Source of the DNA: Wenyingzhuangia fucanilytica
GTDB taxonomy: Bacteria; Bacteroidota; Bacteroidia; Flavobacteriales; Flavobacteriaceae
DNA: 64,000 bases
Direction of reading: 5' to 3'
Assembly (NCBI RefSeq): GCF_001697185.1
Contig: NZ_CP014224.1
Span: 1,178,001 to 1,242,000, forward strand
Part shown: in pieces, positions 53,636-62,300 of the stretch
Position numbering within the stretch: the first letter of the stretch is position 1
How the letters are laid out: every line of letters begins with the position of its first letter
Program-made: the position numbers and the translations under genes
Notes under the pieces: generated by a model
Database searches by the model: none
Seen by the model: only the letters and a program-made list of their open reading frames with translations
What the model was told of the DNA's origin: nothing

Positions 53636-55996
53636 ATGGAAGGTAAACCCTGTTATCATTGTGGTGAAGAATCTATTATGGATATAGTTGTTTTTGATGA
53701 CAAAATATTTTGTTGCCACGGTTGTAAAACTGTTTACGAAATCTTTAAAGACAATGATTTAACTGCTTATTACGATTTTGAAAAAAATCCTGGTATCACC
53801 CCAAATGATATTAAAGGTAAATACGCCTTTTTAAATAATGATGCCGTAGTTAGTAAATTATTAGATTTTCAAGAAGATGGCATAGAGGTGGTAACCTTAT
53901 ATATTCCCAAAATACATTGTAGCTCTTGTGTTTGGGTTTTAGAACATCTTCAAAAATTAAATGATGGAGTAATAAAATCTAGGGTTCATTTTTCCAAAAA
54001 AAATGTTCAGATTACTTATAACCATAAGATAAGCTTACAGCAATTGGTAGAATTGTTGGCTATGATTGGTTACGACCCTTATATTAGTTTAGAGGATGGA
54101 GAAAAAAAGAAAAAGCATAGCAAAGCCAATACATATAAGTTAGCTATTGCTGGTTTTGCCTTTGGAAATAGTATGTTTTTATCGTTTCCAGATTATTTTG
54201 GAAAACCCGATGTTTGGTTAACACAATATCAGCCTTTGTTTGTGTTATTAATGTTCTTGTTTTCGTTACCAGTAGTGTTTTATGCGGCTAATGATTATTT
54301 TATATCTGCTTACAAAGGACTTAGAAAACGTATTTTAAATATTGATGTACCTATTAGTATTGGAGTTGTTGTTTTGTTTTTAAGGAGTAGCTATGAGTTT
54401 TTTACAGGAACAGGACAAGGGTATTTTGATAGTTTAACAGGATTGATTTTTTTCTTGTTATTAGGGAAGTTGTTCCAACAAAAAACTTACGATTTCCTTT
54501 CTTTTGAAAGAGATTTTAAATCATATTTTCCTATTGCAGTATCCACAATCGTTCATAAAAAAGAAGTGGTGATTCCTGTAAATGAAGTAAAAATAGATGA
54601 TGTCTTAATTATACGAAACGAAGAGGTTGTTCCTACCGATGGAGTTATAATTGAGGGGGCACCTATGTTAGACTATAGTTTTGTAACAGGAGAAGCCAAT
54701 TTGATTAAAAAAGGGTTAGGTGATAAAGTTTTTGCTGGAGGAAAACAACAAGGGAAATCTATTCAAATTAAAGTAACCAAAACGGTAGATCAAAGTTATT
54801 TAACCAAGTTGTGGAGTGAGAATACTTATGAAAAACCATCAAAATTAACCAGTTTAACCGATGCTATAAGTCAGTATTTTACTTGGGGATTATTACTCAT
54901 TACTTTACTCTCTGCAATTTATTGGTTTGCAGTAGATAAAAGTCAGATAATAAATGTGGTGACCTCTATTTTAATAGTGGCTTGTCCATGTGCATTAGCT
55001 TTATCAGCTCCATTTGCCATGGGGAATGTATTGCGTATTTTAGGTAAACAAGGGTTTTATTTAAAAGACAGTTCTGTAATAGAAAAAATAGCCCACGTAC
55101 AAACCATTTTTTTTGATAAAACAGGAACTTTAACAACTAGAAATAAGCAGGAGTTTTCTTACGAAGGAGATGAATTATTAGATAGTGAGTTATCAATGAT
55201 TAAGTCTTTGGTTAAGAATTCTAATCATCCTTTAAGCAGAACTTTGTTTAAAAAAATACAAGGAGATTTAATTGATGTAACTGAGTTTTCTGAAATTGAA
55301 GGGCAGGGAATTCAAGGTGTTTTTAATCATAAAACAGTAAAAGTAGGATCGGCCAATTTTGTAAATTCTTTTAAAAATGATGTAGAAACAGAAAGTAGAG
55401 TATATATTAGTATCGATGGAGTGCTAAAAGGATATTTTAAATTTGGAAATCAATATAGAGAAGGGATTTTTAAAACTTTAATGAGGTTAAATCAGAAACA
55501 TCAAATTAATATATTGTCTGGAGATAACGATGCTTCATTAACATTTTTACAAGAAAAATTATCTTTAAAAACCAAGTATTATTTTCATCAATCTCCACAA
55601 GATAAGTTAAATCACATCAAAGCCAGTCAGCAAGAAAATAAAACAGTTATGATGGTTGGAGATGGTTTAAACGATGCTGGAGCTTTGTTGCAGTCGGATA
55701 TTGGAATTGCTGTTGCAGAAGATGTAAATGTGTTTTCTCCAGCAAGTGATGCCATTATTGATGCGAATAAAATAAACCAAATCCCTCAGTTTTTTAAATT
55801 GTGTAGCGCTAGTTTAGGAGTGGTTAAAATTAGTTTTTTACTTTCTATTTTATACAATGTGGTAGGGTTGTATTTTGCTATTAGCGGATTGTTAACACCT
55901 TTAATTGCAGCCATATTAATGCCGTTGAGCTCTATAACTATTGTAGTTTTTGTAACAGTTGCTACCAATGTACTTGCAAAGTTTAATAGAGTATAA
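53636..55996 (+). CDS. ccoI: cbb3 oxidase-associated copper P-type ATPase CcoI (FixI)
   Basis: I start at 53636 (MEGKPCYHCG); the frame opens at 53582, inside the promoter. The 786 residues have an N-terminal Cys-rich region (KPCYHCG, CCHGCKTVYE), an HMA-type domain with IHCSSC, eight membrane helices, CPC within ACPCALALSAPF near 449, DKTGT near 492 and GDGLNDAGAL near 674. This is the CcoI type that delivers copper during cbb3 oxidase assembly. It is controlled by the FNR box upstream. In relatives ccoS follows directly; here 2.9 kb of reverse-strand genes separate them. Confidence 0.95.
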   Translation: MEGKPCYHCGEESIMDIVVFDDKIFCCHGCKTVYEIFKDNDLTAYYDFEKNPGITPNDIKGKYAFLNNDAVVSKLLDFQEDGIEVVTLYIPKIHCSSCVWVLEHLQKLNDGVIKSRVHFSKKNVQITYNHKISLQQLVELLAMIGYDPYISLEDGEKKKKHSKANTYKLAIAGFAFGNSMFLSFPDYFGKPDVWLTQYQPLFVLLMFLFSLPVVFYAANDYFISAYKGLRKRILNIDVPISIGVVVLFLRSSYEFFTGTGQGYFDSLTGLIFFLLLGKLFQQKTYDFLSFERDFKSYFPIAVSTIVHKKEVVIPVNEVKIDDVLIIRNEEVVPTDGVIIEGAPMLDYSFVTGEANLIKKGLGDKVFAGGKQQGKSIQIKVTKTVDQSYLTKLWSENTYEKPSKLTSLTDAISQYFTWGLLLITLLSAIYWFAVDKSQIINVVTSILIVACPCALALSAPFAMGNVLRILGKQGFYLKDSSVIEKIAHVQTIFFDKTGTLTTRNKQEFSYEGDELLDSELSMIKSLVKNSNHPLSRTLFKKIQGDLIDVTEFSEIEGQGIQGVFNHKTVKVGSANFVNSFKNDVETESRVYISIDGVLKGYFKFGNQYREGIFKTLMRLNQKHQINILSGDNDASLTFLQEKLSLKTKYYFHQSPQDKLNHIKASQQENKTVMMVGDGLNDAGALLQSDIGIAVAEDVNVFSPASDAIIDANKINQIPQFFKLCSASLGVVKISFLLSILYNVVGLYFAISGLLTPLIAAILMPLSSITIVVFVTVATNVLAKFNRV

Positions 55997-56005
55997 TATT
56001 TTTAG

Positions 56006-58075
56006 TTAGGGAGTTTTAATGGTTTCTATAAACAAATCATAACCATAACCATCTGTTAAGTAATAATGGTCTCTTGGGAATGATGAGGACATAATGACAA
56101 GATGGTTAGAACTATCTTCATTAATGTAAATAGGAAAACCTTTTGTGGCTATTGTAGTTGTAGTGTTGTTTTTAATGTCATACTTTATAATTTCTCTTTT
56201 AAAGTTTTCTCTAGTAGCGTGTACATTGTTAAGATCGTTGTTGACTCCATAAATATTATTCCCTGTTTTATCAATGTATAAAGTTGTGAGTGGTGAACTA
56301 TAATCTTTAATTTTAGAAAAAGTAGTAGAAGAGTAAATACTATTTCTTTGTTTGTTATAAATGTAAGAAGTGTTAGCGTTTACAGTAATATCACTGTTGT
56401 TGTATGCTAATAATGGAATTTGTTTAATACCGTTGTTTGTAATCAATCCATTAGTATCTACAGTGTAGTGAATAGCTCTTCCTTCGTATTTATGACTAAC
56501 AAGAATATTGTTTTCATTAATGGTTGTTATTTCGTAATTGTACATAGATTGATGATCTGGGAAATGAGGAGATTTGTCTATATTGGTTAATGTATTATCC
56601 TGTCTTGTAAATGTAAACACATCGTCATTATTAGTAAAAACCCATGTATGATTTCCTAAATAATCAAAACTGTTAAAATAAACAGGAGTAAGATCAACTC
56701 CTTCATAATCTGACTTTCCTTCTACTTCTATACTATATTTAAAAGTTAGATCACTAGCATTATATACCCATAACTCATCACTCTGAGAAAATAATAGTTC
56801 TTTACCGTTGTTAGATGTAATTAATTTCATTTCTACGCTAGTAGAACTATAAGGTTTTTTAAAAGCTTCATTAGTGATTTTATGATTTATATAATCATAT
56901 TTTATGAGCTTGTACTCTCTGTCTATAAACATATATATAAACATAGCTTGCTCATCAGCATCAAACGTGATATAGTTTATTCTTGAGAAATCTAGAATTT
57001 CAGGATACGTTAAAGTTACATTTGCAACATTATCAGTATTGTATTTATAGTTATTTCCAAAAACATTATATACATATATTGTATATCTAAGTTCACTAGA
57101 ATAAAGAGGTTCTAAGTCTGTAAAACTCGTTGTGTTAACATCATCAATAATAGTTACCGTTTTCTCTTTTTCATTTTTGTTTTTATCTTGTACCACAATT
57201 TCATAATGAGAAAAATAATGATCTAAAGATTTTTCCCAAAAAAGCTGAACTTCATTGTTTTCAGATACATGATGCTCTGTGAATTTAACGTTTTTAGGGA
57301 CTATATTGGTGGTGCTTACATGATTTGCATTGCTTGTTCCTAACAATCCTTTGTCTGTGTGTATTCTAAAGAAATAACAATATTCTCCATTTTCTGGAGG
57401 ATTTTCATCAAAATAACTTTGAGTATTGATATCTGTAATTGTTGCAATTAATTCGGCATTGTCTGTGTTACAAAAATCTCCTTTAGCTCTATAGATTTCA
57501 TATTTTTCAAATGTATTATACCCTGTGTATGCGTTCCACTTAAATTTAATGGATGAAAAAGGCTCTTGTCTAGAAAATGAAGAGGTATAAAGATCTAGTT
57601 CTTTAGGAGGAGTGTATCTATAGGCTGTAAATGTAAATAGCTCTTTGTTGTTATCGTTATTAATGTCTATTTCTGTAGAAAAAACAAATTCATTTTCTGT
57701 TAATTTTAAAATGGTTAGTTTGTCTTGTTCTGTACTATTAGAAACAGAAATAATTCCGTTATTTAACTCCCAATTTAGTTGGTTTTTTAAAGGAGTACAT
57801 GTGCTAGATTCCTGAAATAAAAACTCCTCATAGATATTATCATTATAAACAAAAAAATCACGACCACATTCTTCTATGTTAATGGGTGCTTCAGCTAAAA
57901 CATCATTGTTTTCAACATAAAAAATAGCCCATGTTCCTAAAAGGTCTTCTTCTTTTGCCTCTTTAAAAACATTTACGGTAGATTCATCAAGTGTTGAGAT
58001 GTCATCGCTTTCACATGAAATAAAAAAACAGAAAAAGATGAATAAGGCTGTTTTTAAAATAATTTTATTTATCAC
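56006..58075 (-). CDS. Large lipoprotein: lipocalin-like, FN3-like and propeller regions
   Basis: The start is uncertain. GTG 58075 overlaps the preceding gene's stop and gives a good lipoprotein signal ending FFISC with acidic residues after it (ESDDIS); ATG 58126 is also in frame but inside the preceding gene. About 689 residues contain a lipocalin-like N-domain (DLLGTWAIFY, NQLNWELNNGIISV), two fibronectin-III-like repeats (SIKFKWNAYTGYNTFEKYEI, VQLFWEKSLDHYFSHYEIVV), and a beta-propeller-like remainder. The function is unknown. It is inserted between ccoI and ccoS and is convergent with ccoI at 9 bases. Confidence 0.65.
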   Translation of the reverse strand: MINKIILKTALFIFFCFFISCESDDISTLDESTVNVFKEAKEEDLLGTWAIFYVENNDVLAEAPINIEECGRDFFVYNDNIYEEFLFQESSTCTPLKNQLNWELNNGIISVSNSTEQDKLTILKLTENEFVFSTEIDINNDNNKELFTFTAYRYTPPKELDLYTSSFSRQEPFSSIKFKWNAYTGYNTFEKYEIYRAKGDFCNTDNAELIATITDINTQSYFDENPPENGEYCYFFRIHTDKGLLGTSNANHVSTTNIVPKNVKFTEHHVSENNEVQLFWEKSLDHYFSHYEIVVQDKNKNEKEKTVTIIDDVNTTSFTDLEPLYSSELRYTIYVYNVFGNNYKYNTDNVANVTLTYPEILDFSRINYITFDADEQAMFIYMFIDREYKLIKYDYINHKITNEAFKKPYSSTSVEMKLITSNNGKELLFSQSDELWVYNASDLTFKYSIEVEGKSDYEGVDLTPVYFNSFDYLGNHTWVFTNNDDVFTFTRQDNTLTNIDKSPHFPDHQSMYNYEITTINENNILVSHKYEGRAIHYTVDTNGLITNNGIKQIPLLAYNNSDITVNANTSYIYNKQRNSIYSSTTFSKIKDYSSPLTTLYIDKTGNNIYGVNNDLNNVHATRENFKREIIKYDIKNNTTTTIATKGFPIYINEDSSNHLVIMSSSFPRDHYYLTDGYGYDLFIETIKTP

Positions 58076-58658
58076 TTTTCTTAGGATTATAAAAAATAAT
58101 AATTTGGACCAAAATAGCCATAACAACTAAGAAAATAATTTCGATATGAGTAAAAATATCAATTGTTTTCATGACTTTGTTACTGATGAACATTTGATGT
58201 TTTCCTTCATCTAATTGAACTTTAGATAAGTTTTGTAGATTCAGAGTAATGGATTCAATTAGTTGTAGTGTTTCTTTTTGATGAGTAGACTGATTGTATA
58301 CTTTTTCTATTTTATTTAAATGATCTAGTTGTTTTTTTAAATCATTAAACAAAGCAAGTTCTTTATCGGTTAATTTTGTTTGTTCGTATCTTGTAATATA
58401 ACCATCTATTTCCATATCAATTTTATGACTTCTTTTTTGAAAATAAAGGGAATCTGAAGTAATCATTGCAATTTCCTTTTCATGAACTAATAAAGCTATT
58501 TCAAAAAGTAAATCACTTGCTACAACTCTGTCTTCATAAATAGTTGTTACGGATTTTCGTAGTCGATTAAAATTTTCTTTATCAACTAAGTTAGTACTTA
58601 AAACAATAAAAAAAACTAACAGAATACTAGCAACTTTTTTAATCTTATTATAATTCAT
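58065..58658 (-). CDS. Membrane-anchored four-helix-bundle sensor-like protein without output domain
   Basis: The 197 residues have one N-terminal helix (about 7-25), a 130-residue helical region (NFNRLRKSVTTIYEDRVVASDL, HKIDMEIDGYITRYEQTKL) and a second membrane helix (about 170-190, IEIIFLVVMAILVQIIIFY) followed by a short basic tail. This is the 4HB_MCP-type sensory layout, but no HAMP, kinase or methyl-accepting part follows. It probably interacts with another protein. It overlaps the large lipoprotein gene downstream. Confidence 0.6.
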   Translation of the reverse strand: MNYNKIKKVASILLVFFIVLSTNLVDKENFNRLRKSVTTIYEDRVVASDLLFEIALLVHEKEIAMITSDSLYFQKRSHKIDMEIDGYITRYEQTKLTDKELALFNDLKKQLDHLNKIEKVYNQSTHQKETLQLIESITLNLQNLSKVQLDEGKHQMFISNKVMKTIDIFTHIEIIFLVVMAILVQIIIFYNPKKSDK

Positions 58659-58818
58659 AATATCACAAACTATTTTATTAATATTTATACAAAAGAGGTA
58701 TCAATATATGTAATTTAAATTTTGTATAATTACATAATCATGAAAAATTATGTTCATCAATATTTGTTAAAATAAATAATTGAGATATGATAAAGTACCC
58801 TTGTAAAATCTATAAACT

Positions 58819-58862
58819 ATGATAATAATCATTTTTTAGAGGTGTCAGTGCTCCTAATTTTG
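58819..58862 (+). promoter_or_regulatory. FNR-type box and promoter of the ccoS-ccoNO operon
   Basis: ATGAT-AATA-ATCAT (58819-58832, centre 58825.5) has the same half-sites as the ccoI box. TAATTTTG (58855-58862) is an exact -7 element. The centre-to-box-end distance is 36.5, identical to that at ccoI, and the predicted start near 58867 again puts the box at -41.5. ccoS begins at 58882. Confidence 0.75.
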
Positions 58863-58881
58863 TCCCTAACAAAAAACTTTT

Positions 58882-59055
58882 ATGAGTGTTATCTATATAT
58901 TAATCCTTGTCAGTCTTTGCGTTGCTATAATTTTTTTAGCAGTATTTTTTTTAGCTGTTAAAAAAGGACAATTTGAAGATGATGAAACTCCGGCCATACG
59001 GATGCTTTTTAACGATCATATAAACAAGAATAAAGAACAAGAACTAAAAAATTAA
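58882..59055 (+). CDS. ccoS: cbb3-type cytochrome oxidase assembly protein CcoS
   Basis: A 57-residue product begins MSVIYILILVSLCVAIIFLA, with one membrane helix (about 4-26), then KKGQFEDDETPAIRMLF, the CcoS signature GQFDD-E-P--R-L. In Rhodobacter CcoS is needed for the heme-copper centre. It is the first gene after the second FNR box and 15 bases before ccoNO. Confidence 0.9.
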   Translation: MSVIYILILVSLCVAIIFLAVFFLAVKKGQFEDDETPAIRMLFNDHINKNKEQELKN

Positions 59056-59070
59056 TCAGAAGACTATTTT

Positions 59071-61242
59071 ATGGAAAAAGAACAGTTTTATTATGACAAC
59101 AAAGTCGTAAAGAAATTTATTTACGCAACAATGTTTTGGGGACTCATAGGGATGTCGGTAGGACTACTACTAGCATTAATGTTTGTTTTCCCCAATATCA
59201 CCAAAGGGGTTTCATGGTTAAGTTTTGGTAGGTTAAGGCCTTTACATACCAATGCCGTAATTTTTGCTTTTGTAGGAAATGCAATGTTTGCCGGGGTTTA
59301 TTATTCTTTACAAAGATTGTTAAAAGCTAGAATGTTTAGCGACTTGTTAAGTAAAATAAACTTTTGGGGATGGCAAGCAATAATTGTAGCTGCAGCTATT
59401 AGTTTACCTTTAGGATACACATCAAGTAAAGAATACGCTGAGCTAGAATGGCCTATAGATATTGCCATTGCTTTTATATGGGTAGTATTTGGTATCAACA
59501 TGATTGGTACAATTTTTAAAAGGAGGGAGCGTCATCTGTATGTTGCTATTTGGTTCTATTTAGGAACTTTTGTAACAGTAGCAGTATTACATATTTTTAA
59601 CAGTCTGGCTTTGCCTGTTTCTTTTTTAAAGAGTTATTCTGTATATGCAGGAGTACAAGATGCATTAGTACAATGGTGGTATGGACATAATGCCGTTGCC
59701 TTTTTCCTAACAACTCCGTTTTTAGGATTGATGTATTATTTTGTACCAAAAGCAGCTAATAGACCTGTGTATTCTTATAGATTATCTATTGTTCACTTCT
59801 GGTCTTTAATTTTTATTTATATCTGGGCAGGACCTCACCATTTATTATATACCGCTTTACCAGATTGGGCTCAAAATTTAGGAGTTGCATTCTCTATTAT
59901 GTTATTGGCTCCATCATGGGGAGGTATGATTAATGGATTGTTAACGCTAAGAGGAGCATGGGATAAAGTAAGAACAGATCCTGTTTTAAAGTTTATGGTA
60001 GTAGCAATTACCGGTTATGGTATGGCAACTTTTGAAGGGCCTATGTTGTCTTTAAAAGGAATTAACGCCATAGCCCACTTTTCTGACTGGATTATTGCCC
60101 ATGTACACGTTGGAGCTTTGGCTTGGAATGGTTTCTTAACTTTTGGTATGATTTATTGGTTGGTTCCAGTATTGTTTAAAACCAAATTACATTCTATTAA
60201 ATTAGCTAATATTCACTTCTGGTTAGGAACTTTAGGAATTATTATTTACGCTTTCCCAATGTATATAGCTGGTTTTGTTCAAGCCTCTATGTGGAAACAA
60301 TTTAATCCTGATGGAACATTAGTTTATGGTAACTTTTTAGAAACTGTAACTCAAATTATTCCAATGTATTGGATGCGTGCTGTAGGTGGATCTATGTACA
60401 TTGTTGGTGCAATTGTAATGTTGTTTAATATTTCTGCAACCATTAAAAAAGGTTCTGAAGTAGAAGATGATATGAGTGAAGTTGCTCCTTTACAAAGATT
60501 GAAAAAAGGAAGATTATCAGGAGAAACTTGGCATCAACAACTAGAAAGAAGACCGGTTCAATTAACCATTTTAGCAACTGTTGCTATTTTAATTGGGGGA
60601 ATTGTACAAATTGTACCAACCATTATGGTGGAGTCTAATATTCCAACCATTAGCAATGTAAAACCATATACGCCTTTAGAGTTAGAGGGTAGAGATTTGT
60701 ATATAAGAGAAGGTTGTGTAGGATGTCACTCTCAAATGATTCGTCCTTTCCGTTCAGAAGTAGAGCGTTACGGAGAATATTCTAAAGCAGGTGAGTTTGT
60801 TTATGATCATCCATTCTTATGGGGTTCTAAACGTACTGGGCCTGATTTACATAGAGTTGGTCAAAAATACTCTGATAGCTGGCACTTTAATCATATGTTA
60901 GATCCTCAAAGTACTTCTCCAGGTTCTATTATGCCAACTTATCCTTGGTTGTTAAAAAATACTTTGGATGCTAGTGATATTAAAGGAAAAATGGAAGTGA
61001 TGGTAACATTAGGAGTTCCTTATTCTGCAGAAGAAATTGAAAATGCAGAAAAGAGTATGAAAGCTCAAGCAGATATTATTGCAGAGAATTTAACTCAAGA
61101 TCCATCATTTGTAGATAGTTACCAAGCTGCTCAAGCTGATGCTAAAGCCAAAGGAGAAGAGTTTGTACCTATTCAGCAAAGAGAAATTGTGGCTTTAATT
61201 GCTTATTTACAAAGATTAGGAACCGATATAAAAACTAAATAA
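59071..61242 (+). CDS. ccoN: Fused cbb3 cytochrome oxidase subunits I and II (CcoN-CcoO)
   Basis: The 723-residue protein joins CcoN and CcoO. The first 480 residues have about twelve helices and the oxidase histidines (RPLHTNAVIFAFVGN, WWYGHNAVAFFL, WAGPHHLLYTALPDW, IAHVHVGALAWNGF). The rest is the membrane-anchored cytochrome c subunit with the heme motif CVGCH near 549-553 and an axial-ligand Met in SIMPTYPW. This fusion is typical of Bacteroidetes. It reduces oxygen at low tension and pumps protons. Confidence 0.95.
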   Translation: MEKEQFYYDNKVVKKFIYATMFWGLIGMSVGLLLALMFVFPNITKGVSWLSFGRLRPLHTNAVIFAFVGNAMFAGVYYSLQRLLKARMFSDLLSKINFWGWQAIIVAAAISLPLGYTSSKEYAELEWPIDIAIAFIWVVFGINMIGTIFKRRERHLYVAIWFYLGTFVTVAVLHIFNSLALPVSFLKSYSVYAGVQDALVQWWYGHNAVAFFLTTPFLGLMYYFVPKAANRPVYSYRLSIVHFWSLIFIYIWAGPHHLLYTALPDWAQNLGVAFSIMLLAPSWGGMINGLLTLRGAWDKVRTDPVLKFMVVAITGYGMATFEGPMLSLKGINAIAHFSDWIIAHVHVGALAWNGFLTFGMIYWLVPVLFKTKLHSIKLANIHFWLGTLGIIIYAFPMYIAGFVQASMWKQFNPDGTLVYGNFLETVTQIIPMYWMRAVGGSMYIVGAIVMLFNISATIKKGSEVEDDMSEVAPLQRLKKGRLSGETWHQQLERRPVQLTILATVAILIGGIVQIVPTIMVESNIPTISNVKPYTPLELEGRDLYIREGCVGCHSQMIRPFRSEVERYGEYSKAGEFVYDHPFLWGSKRTGPDLHRVGQKYSDSWHFNHMLDPQSTSPGSIMPTYPWLLKNTLDASDIKGKMEVMVTLGVPYSAEEIENAEKSMKAQADIIAENLTQDPSFVDSYQAAQADAKAKGEEFVPIQQREIVALIAYLQRLGTDIKTK

Positions 61243-61243
61243 G

Positions 61244-61408
61244 ATGTTAAAATTTGTAAAAAACTATATGGTAAGTATTGATGGGATTGAAATATATCCA
61301 ATCATCTCTTTATCTATCTTTTTTGTCTTTTTTACCCTGTTGTTTTTATGGGTTTGGAAAGCTAAAAAAGAATATTTAGAAAAAGTAAGTAACCTACCTT
61401 TTGAATAA
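61244..61408 (+). CDS. ccoQ: CcoQ-type small subunit of cbb3 oxidase
   Basis: A 54-residue frame starts one base after the ccoNO stop (MLKFVKNYMVSIDGIEIYPI) and has a single membrane helix (IISLSIFFVFFTLLFLWVW) followed by KAKKEYLEKVSNLPF. Its place between CcoO and CcoP and the one-helix build fit CcoQ/FixQ, which stabilises the complex. Sequence similarity in this family is low, so position carries much of the call. Confidence 0.8.
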   Translation: MLKFVKNYMVSIDGIEIYPIISLSIFFVFFTLLFLWVWKAKKEYLEKVSNLPFE

Positions 61409-61420
61409 AAAAACTAGACT

Positions 61421-62287
61421 ATGAGTGTTAAAAAACAAAATAAACAAATTGTAGGCTTTGTAATAGCAAGTGTTTTTGTGGGCCTAATACTAGAATGGAT
61501 GTTTCCATCGGAGAATGGATATTCATCTTTAATTGCTTTAAAAATTACGTTGTATTTAATTTTTATGGCCTTGATTTTTAGTGCCCGATTTGTGGTAACA
61601 AAAATGAATCAACTATACTTATCATTGTCCTCAGAAGAAGAAAAGAAAGCTTTTTATGAAGCACAAAATGCTAAAAAAATCAATTGGTCTGATTGGAAAA
61701 GTGTTCTAGATAGTTTGATGGCTGCTAAACCAGTGGCCGAAGAAAGTGATATTATTTTAGATCATGATTATGATGGAATTAAAGAGTTAGATAATAACCT
61801 TCCGCCATGGTGGTTGTATGGATTTTATATGACAATTGTTTTTGCTTTTGGATATATGATTTATTATCATGTGTTAGATGGGAAAGATCAAAAACAAGAG
61901 TATTTAGAAGAAGTGGCTTTAGCAAAAATACAAATTGCTGCATATGAGGCTACTCAAGAAAAAGTTGATATGAGCGCTTTAGCCGATGGCGACAATGCAC
62001 AAGGTAAAAAGTTGTACAAGCGTAATTGTGCTGTTTGTCATGCAATTGATGGTGGTGGTAAAATTGGACCAAACTTAACTGATGATTATTGGATCTTAGG
62101 AGGTAGTATAGAAGATATTTACAATACTATTTCTGAAGGAGGTAGAGCTGGAAAAGGAATGATTGCTTGGAAAAATAGTTTTAGTTCTCAAGACCGACAA
62201 TTGTTAGCGGCTTATGTAAAAAGTTTACAAGGAACTACTCCTGCAGAACCAAAAGAAGCACAAGGGGAATTATACAAAGAAGAATAA
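61421..62287 (+). CDS. ccoP: cbb3 oxidase subunit III (CcoP), monoheme
   Basis: The 288-residue protein has two membrane helices (about 10-45 and 130-155) and the CcoP landmark ELDNNLPPWWLYGFY. One c-type heme site, CAVCH at about 203-207, is followed by GPNLTDDYWILGG and GKGMIAWKNSFS with the axial Met. Proteobacterial CcoP has two hemes; here there is only one CxxCH. It passes electrons from soluble donors to CcoO. Confidence 0.93.
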   Translation: MSVKKQNKQIVGFVIASVFVGLILEWMFPSENGYSSLIALKITLYLIFMALIFSARFVVTKMNQLYLSLSSEEEKKAFYEAQNAKKINWSDWKSVLDSLMAAKPVAEESDIILDHDYDGIKELDNNLPPWWLYGFYMTIVFAFGYMIYYHVLDGKDQKQEYLEEVALAKIQIAAYEATQEKVDMSALADGDNAQGKKLYKRNCAVCHAIDGGGKIGPNLTDDYWILGGSIEDIYNTISEGGRAGKGMIAWKNSFSSQDRQLLAAYVKSLQGTTPAEPKEAQGELYKEE

Positions 62288-62300
62288 GTACCAAGTATAA

